NCBI GenBank assembly: GCA_019022495.1
Contig: JAFEKR010000002.1
Coordinates: 3,658,001-3,722,000, forward strand
Source of the DNA: Epichloe hybrida
Taxonomy: Eukaryota > Ascomycota > Sordariomycetes > Hypocreales > Clavicipitaceae
Length of the DNA: 64,000 bases
Reading direction: 5' to 3'
Of the stretch, positions 59,690 to 64,000 are shown in pieces; the stretch's first letter is position 1; the number at the start of each line of letters is the position of its first letter. The position numbers were made by a program, and so were the translations under genes. The notes beneath the pieces were generated by a model. The model made no database searches. It was given only the letters and a program-made list of their open reading frames with translations, and was not told the origin of the DNA.

Positions 59690-59816
59690 GTTTATCCTGT
59701 TAATCCTATTTATCTTATTTATCCTATTCTGTTTATCCTGTTTATCCTACCCTATTTATCCTATTTACCCTGTTTTTCCTATTTTTCCTGTTTTGCCTGT
59801 TTTTTAGATTTACCTA
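59690..59816. repeat. Short tandem array of TTTATCCTR-like units
   Basis: Imperfect 9-12 bp units (TTTATCCTG, TTTATCCTA, TTTTTCCTG and similar) are repeated across about 125 bp. The many TpG steps show that this patch escaped RIP. Confidence 0.6.
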
Positions 59817-61649
59817 GTCTATCCCTCTTAATAAGCGTAGAAATTACGCTGTTATTATATTACTATTTACTTTATTTAAATTATTTAAGAAGACTAAACC
59901 CTTCTTAAGAAGGGGATGGAATTAAATATTAGACTATTAATAAGATAGACTCCTTACCTTACTTCCCCTAATAATAAGATATCCTAAAAGCCTTTAGAAA
60001 TAGCTTTTAAAAGACTAGAAAAGAATAGTTTACTAAGGTAACTATAGCTATATTTATTTATACTTATAAGAGACTAGGAAGAGCTTACTTAGCTAAACCT
60101 AGAGGCTACTATATAGCCTAAACTTAATAATTAGATTATAAGGTTTATTTACACTAGTAAGCATTAAAATTAGTAAGGAGAAAACCTTTAGGAGAACTTT
60201 AAAGAAGATTTTAAAGGTTAGATAAAAGACATATTTAGGAGAGCTTCTAATAAGCTTATAAGAGAGCTATAAAACTCCCTATAAGATAATAATGTTTATA
60301 TTAGCTAAGGAGTAAGCCTTCCTATTTTAATAGCCCTTAAACATATGCTTTAAGAGATAATAATAACCCTATAGTTAGGAAATAAGTTATAATCTCCTAA
60401 ACTACCTTATATATAACCCCTATAAGCCACTACCCTAAAGACCTTCCTTAATATTCCTTACCCTTAAAAGGAATAATCTTTATATTCTCTATAAGAACCC
60501 TTATAATAATCTTAATTATATTAGGAGTTTAACCCTTAATAGCTTACTCTCCTTCCTTATTCCTTCCCTTTAGATAAATAAATTATAAAGAAAATATCTA
60601 AGCTTATAAAGATATATAAGGATAGTAACCACTATAGTAAGAAGCTATATACTTTTCTCTTACTAAAACTCACGCTCTTTAAGAGTAAGTATAACTAGAT
60701 TAACCTCCCTAAGTTATATTTTAGTAAAGTATTCCCTATTATATTAATAGGAAATACTAAATAGCACTTTCTTAATTACCTTACTAGTAAAAACCTCTCT
60801 TATAAAGAGATAATTATAAATATCTATTAATACTTTAAGATAGAGAGTAATTAATAATTTTACTAATATAAATAAAGTAATATAACTCTTAAGAATATTA
60901 TTACTTAGAACTCTAATAAGACTAAGCTTAAGTGCCTTAAGATTTTATTAACTACCTTAAAGAGAGTCTATAAAAGGCTATACCCCTCTAATATAGTAAA
61001 TATAGAGCTCTATAAGTAAACCTTAAACGCGGTCTCTAGTATCCCTAAATATTAGGTAGTAAAGTATATATACACACTAGGCTTTAAGAACCTTACTAGT
61101 AACCTCTATAAATTAATTATAATTATAGAGAGTAGTGTAAGAAGTAACTAATACTACTAGCATTAAGATAAAGACCTATTAAAGGTAATATTCATAGACT
61201 GCTAATATAGCTAATAAAATTAAAGAGACTAAGGAAGAGAAAGTTATTATAGTAACTCTAGATAACCTAAGTAATGCTTTATCTATAGTAAGAGTAGCTA
61301 CTAGTTATTAAACTACACTAATACTAAACATTAGAAAGAGAAAGAGAGGTAATAGGCTAGTAAGAACTATTATTTACCTCCTATAGAGAAAAAGTTTTAG
61401 GTATTTCTTATTTTATTTAAAGGAAATAATAGTAATAATAAAGAGAAAATAGAAGACTAGGAAATATAGCTTAAGGCCTTTACTTAAGACTAAGATAATA
61501 ATAATAATAATGTTAAGAAAAGGCTATTATTAAAGGCATAACTTAGTATTATATAATTCTTTTACATAGGATTATAAATAATAGATAATGTTAATATCCT
61601 TATAACGCTTAAGAATTAAGCTTTTTAACATACCTTACTTAAGCAAGAG

Positions 61650-62030
61650 CTATACCTTAAAGAGGCTTCTAATAAAGATAATTTAATCTATTATATCTCT
61701 AAAGGACACTATTCTAAAGAGATCTTTAAAGGAATTATACTAGATATAGGAGCCTTAGGCTAATTAACTACTAGTCTAGTATAAGCTAAAGCCTTACTAA
61801 GATTAATGCTATTATTAATAATTAAACCCTATAACCTAGAAGTTATTTGCTTTAGTGCTAGATTAGCAATAACACGCGGCGTTATCTATATGCTTACGAA
61901 GCTTAGCTAAATTGACTTTTACGTCCTTAATATTACTATACCCTTTCTCTTTTCCCTTACTAATATGGATAAAATAAAGGTTAAGATTAATAACCTCGCT
62001 AATGTGTTAATTTAAAACAATAAGACTATT
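61650..62030 (+). mobile_element. Relic of an LTR-retrotransposon protease region (probably Ty1/copia)
   Basis: Read in one frame across several stops, the strand gives GIILDIGA at about 61730-61753 (degenerate DTGA active site). About 60 codons on, it gives FYVLNITIPFLFSL then TNMDKIKVKINNLANVLI. This matches my memory of fungal copia elements (TPFLL-LADMDRL-V-YNNL). A possible zinc-knuckle remnant (KGHYSK) lies just before it. All of it is disabled by RIP, and downstream integrase and reverse transcriptase are not visible. Confidence 0.6.
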
Positions 62031-62464
62031 GTCAGGAGCGTAGAGGTCAAAGATAGGATGTTCATCGAAGCGAGTCTTTAGAGAACCTTTAGGCCGTGCG
62101 GATAATAAAGAGGCTAGCTAGCTATAAGATAGCTACGTGCTTATAAAGCAAGGTATTTATTAAAGACTACGCATATTATTAGTGCTAAGTTAGAGATTAA
62201 AACCTTTATACACCTACCCCTAGCTAGTATTTATCTAGTAGTAACTATAATAGTCTTAGCTATTATTTTATTCTTAACCTTTTAGTATAAGCTATAATAA
62301 ATTAATCTCTCTTAACCTTTTTAAGGATATAAACTATTAGCTAGATTATTATATAGCTAACACTCTAAAGATCTATAAGAAACACGCTAGTACCTTATAA
62401 TATATATTGTTTACGCTAGATAGCATTTTTATGCTTTGACTAGTACTCCTTTAGTAATTGCTTT

Positions 62465-62549
62465 GTAGTAGGAAAACCGTACTAGGTTGCTAATTATCTA
62501 GATAACTAGATAACTAGTTAGTTGCCTAGTTAGGTGAAAAACCTACTAC
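62465..62549. repeat. Imperfect fold-back (85 bp)
   Basis: GTAGTAGG at 62465-62472 is inverted as CCTACTAC at 62542-62549. Further in, ACTAGG pairs with CCTAGT, with a TCTAGATAACTAGATAACTAG centre. Confidence 0.55.
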
Positions 62550-62827
62550 GATTTGATGTTTAACTATATACATGGTTCCAACTCGTAGGTGTTTGATATC
62601 TATAACTCTCTTACAACGATATTTCCTCTAACTATCCCTGTCTTCTTCAATCTGGTTCCTAAATCTGTCAATTTATGTAATATAGTTGCAAACCCTAGCT
62701 TAAAATTAGACCCTAGAGCTCTGGGTATCCTAGCTAATTTATATAGCGAAGTAGCTTGTTTAATTCGCTTGCAAGGCTAGAAGAGTGGGGGCACTAGACC
62801 CACTTCCTCTAGCCCTGCGATTGGTTC

Positions 62828-62860
62828 AATTTTAGAGGTGTGACTAAGACCTCTAAAATT
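62828..62860. repeat. Perfect 12-bp hairpin next to the tRNA-like sequence
   Basis: AATTTTAGAGGT and its exact inverse ACCTCTAAAATT flank a 9-base loop. The TTTT nearest the tRNA-like sequence could stop Pol III on the minus strand. Confidence 0.75.
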
Positions 62861-62861
62861 A

Positions 62862-62939
62862 TGCCCCGTGTGGGATTCGAACCCACGACCTGCGACCCGG
62901 AACAGGTCTCCACAGCGTGTAACCACCACGCCACGGGGT
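62862..62939 (-). tRNA. tRNA-like sequence, amino acid not assignable (possible pseudogene)
   Basis: The T arm GTGGG-TTCGAAT-CCCAC with a perfect B box, an A-box-like TGGCGTGGTGG, a D arm CGTG/CACG and a six-pair acceptor stem (CCCCGT/ACGGGG) are all present. The anticodon arm TGTGG/TCGCA closes a 14-base loop without the required U33, and base 8 is not U. No anticodon can be read with confidence. It is likely a degenerate tRNA or a tRNA-derived element. Confidence 0.5.
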
Positions 62940-63337
62940 TACCTTATAATAATAAAGCTATAAATAATTAGGAAAATAAGGAACCCTTATAATCTAGAAC
63001 TATAGATAATAGGGTGTAATAAACGCTACTTAATCCTAATTTAAGTGAAGGTATAGATAATATAACTAAAGAAAAAAGGGTATTATATTAATGCTATAAG
63101 GTTATATAATCTAAGCTATATTACCTTTAAAGAAAATAAGAGGTCTTATAGATAAAGGCATAAATTAAAGAGCTTAAGGCAAATCTAGGATTAGCTAGAC
63201 CTTAAACTAGACCTATAATTACCCCTTAATCTAGACCTATAATTACCCCTTAAATATTAGCTATGATTTTACCTATGGTTTATAGTAATATAGTAGTAAT
63301 TATATAGTGAGGTAGTCTTATTAAAATATAGATAAAA

Positions 63338-63600
63338 ATGCCTATATATAAAGGGGAAATATATAAAAGCCTATAGAATTTCTTAGTAAACTTAGATATA
63401 CTATTTAAATTAGATTACTATACCTTTAAGGATAATATAACTAAGGTAATATATATAAGCAATTACCTAGCTAGTAATATAAAGTAATAGTAAATACGTT
63501 ATATAGCTATAAATAGGTATGTAAATTATTTATTAATTACCTAGGTAAATTTCCTAGAATAGTTAAAAACTAGAATAATAGATATAAGTATAAGACACTT
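63338..63600 (+). mobile_element. Relic of an LTR-retrotransposon gag region
   Basis: Reading from the ATG gives MPIYKGE followed by a stop-interrupted NFLVNLDILFKLDYYTFKDN and YISNYLASN. This pattern resembles retroelement gag capsid (PxxYxG-x-FL-x-LExYF-x-D-K-x-YAxxYL). Many stops are consistent with RIP. It is weakly supported and was compared from memory only. Confidence 0.4.
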
Positions 63601-64000
63601 AGAAGTAATAAGGTTACTACTAAATCTTAGGCAAAAGAATAGCTAATTATTTTAATCCTTTATATAAGCCTAGGATAAGGTAAAAGCTAAGTTACCTAAA
63701 GAAATCCTTATATATCTAAGAATTATAATCTTTCTAAATAGCTTAAATAATACTATAAGGAAGTAAATAATTAGTTAAGAGATCCTAATAACCTAAAGCT
63801 AACTATAAGGCTAGGGTAAGAAAGCGGAGGTTATAATAGGTTTAGGCTAAAATAATAAAAAAGGTTAGGACTCTAAAAAAAAGAGGTAATACTCTTATTT
63901 TATATTACTTATAAATAGGGCATAGTAATAGAGTAAAGACTAAGAGAAAAGATTATCCCTAGTGTGCTATAAATATAAAAAGCCTAGGTATACTATACTA

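Larger units (their letters stand above)
57862..64000. repeat. RIP-mutated, AT-rich repeat block
   Basis: This 6.1-kb stretch is dominated by TA, with CpA, TpG and CpG almost absent outside a few islands. That is the footprint of C-to-T change in CpA on both strands (repeat-induced point mutation). There is no intact open frame of gene size. Translation of parts of it gives degenerate retroelement proteins with many in-frame stops. It continues beyond the window. Confidence 0.88.

Noticed and set aside
62589..62780. A 63-codon frame in the RIP block
   Set aside because: It is short and hydrophobic, within an unmutated island but with no supporting signal; probably chance.

Overview
The window is nuclear DNA of a filamentous ascomycete, most likely a hypocrealean Sordariomycete. 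The reasons are: many short introns (about 50-160 bp) with GTRNGT donors; fungus-only families (DUF4045-gelsolin, CFEM/PTH11-type receptor, Ppo fatty-acid dioxygenase, Zn2Cys6 regulator, GLEYA adhesin); intron-containing tRNA genes; and an AT-rich block nearly empty of CpA/CpG, as left by repeat-induced point mutation (RIP). Gene models were spliced by eye, checking that reading frames close across every junction. Names come from recognised motifs, not from a search.

1-12 kb is housekeeping for the secretory and lipid systems: the 3' part of SAR1, a membrane-anchored patatin lipase, SEC63, a DENND11-like protein and the SLC1-type acyltransferase. 12-22 kb holds a 1,483-residue DUF4045-gelsolin protein, ARL2 and a GNAT acetyltransferase. 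22.6-29.4 kb holds tRNA-Arg, a secreted Cys-rich GLEYA protein, triosephosphate isomerase, mitochondrial ribosomal protein mL43 and U1-70K.

30-42 kb looks rearranged. MRT4 has lost its 5' half exactly where an unrelated, 5'-less gene fragment starts in the opposite direction, and about 10 kb further on Vps4 has lost its C-terminal part. Between these two edges lie a CFEM receptor, the DNA primase large subunit, tRNA-Phe and two copies of one small inverted-repeat element (MITE).

42.5-57.4 kb is again gene-dense: prefoldin 6, an AMSH-type JAMM deubiquitinase, a 10R-dioxygenase-like Ppo protein, tRNA-Tyr, a Zn2Cys6 regulator divergent from a D-2-hydroxyacid dehydrogenase, and a short-chain dehydrogenase convergent with the latter. 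The last three may form a small regulated catabolic group, which is an inference from position only.

From about 57.86 kb to the end the DNA is a RIP-mutated retroelement graveyard with recognisable protease and gag-like remains. It also holds a few islands that escaped mutation: a structured 135-bp segment, a fold-back, a tRNA-like sequence and a perfect 12-bp hairpin.

I did not find a convincing new multi-gene defence or biosynthetic system. The most interesting items are the double gene breakage around 30.9-40.8 kb, the unmutated islands inside the RIP block, and three GC-AG introns that share the same donor.
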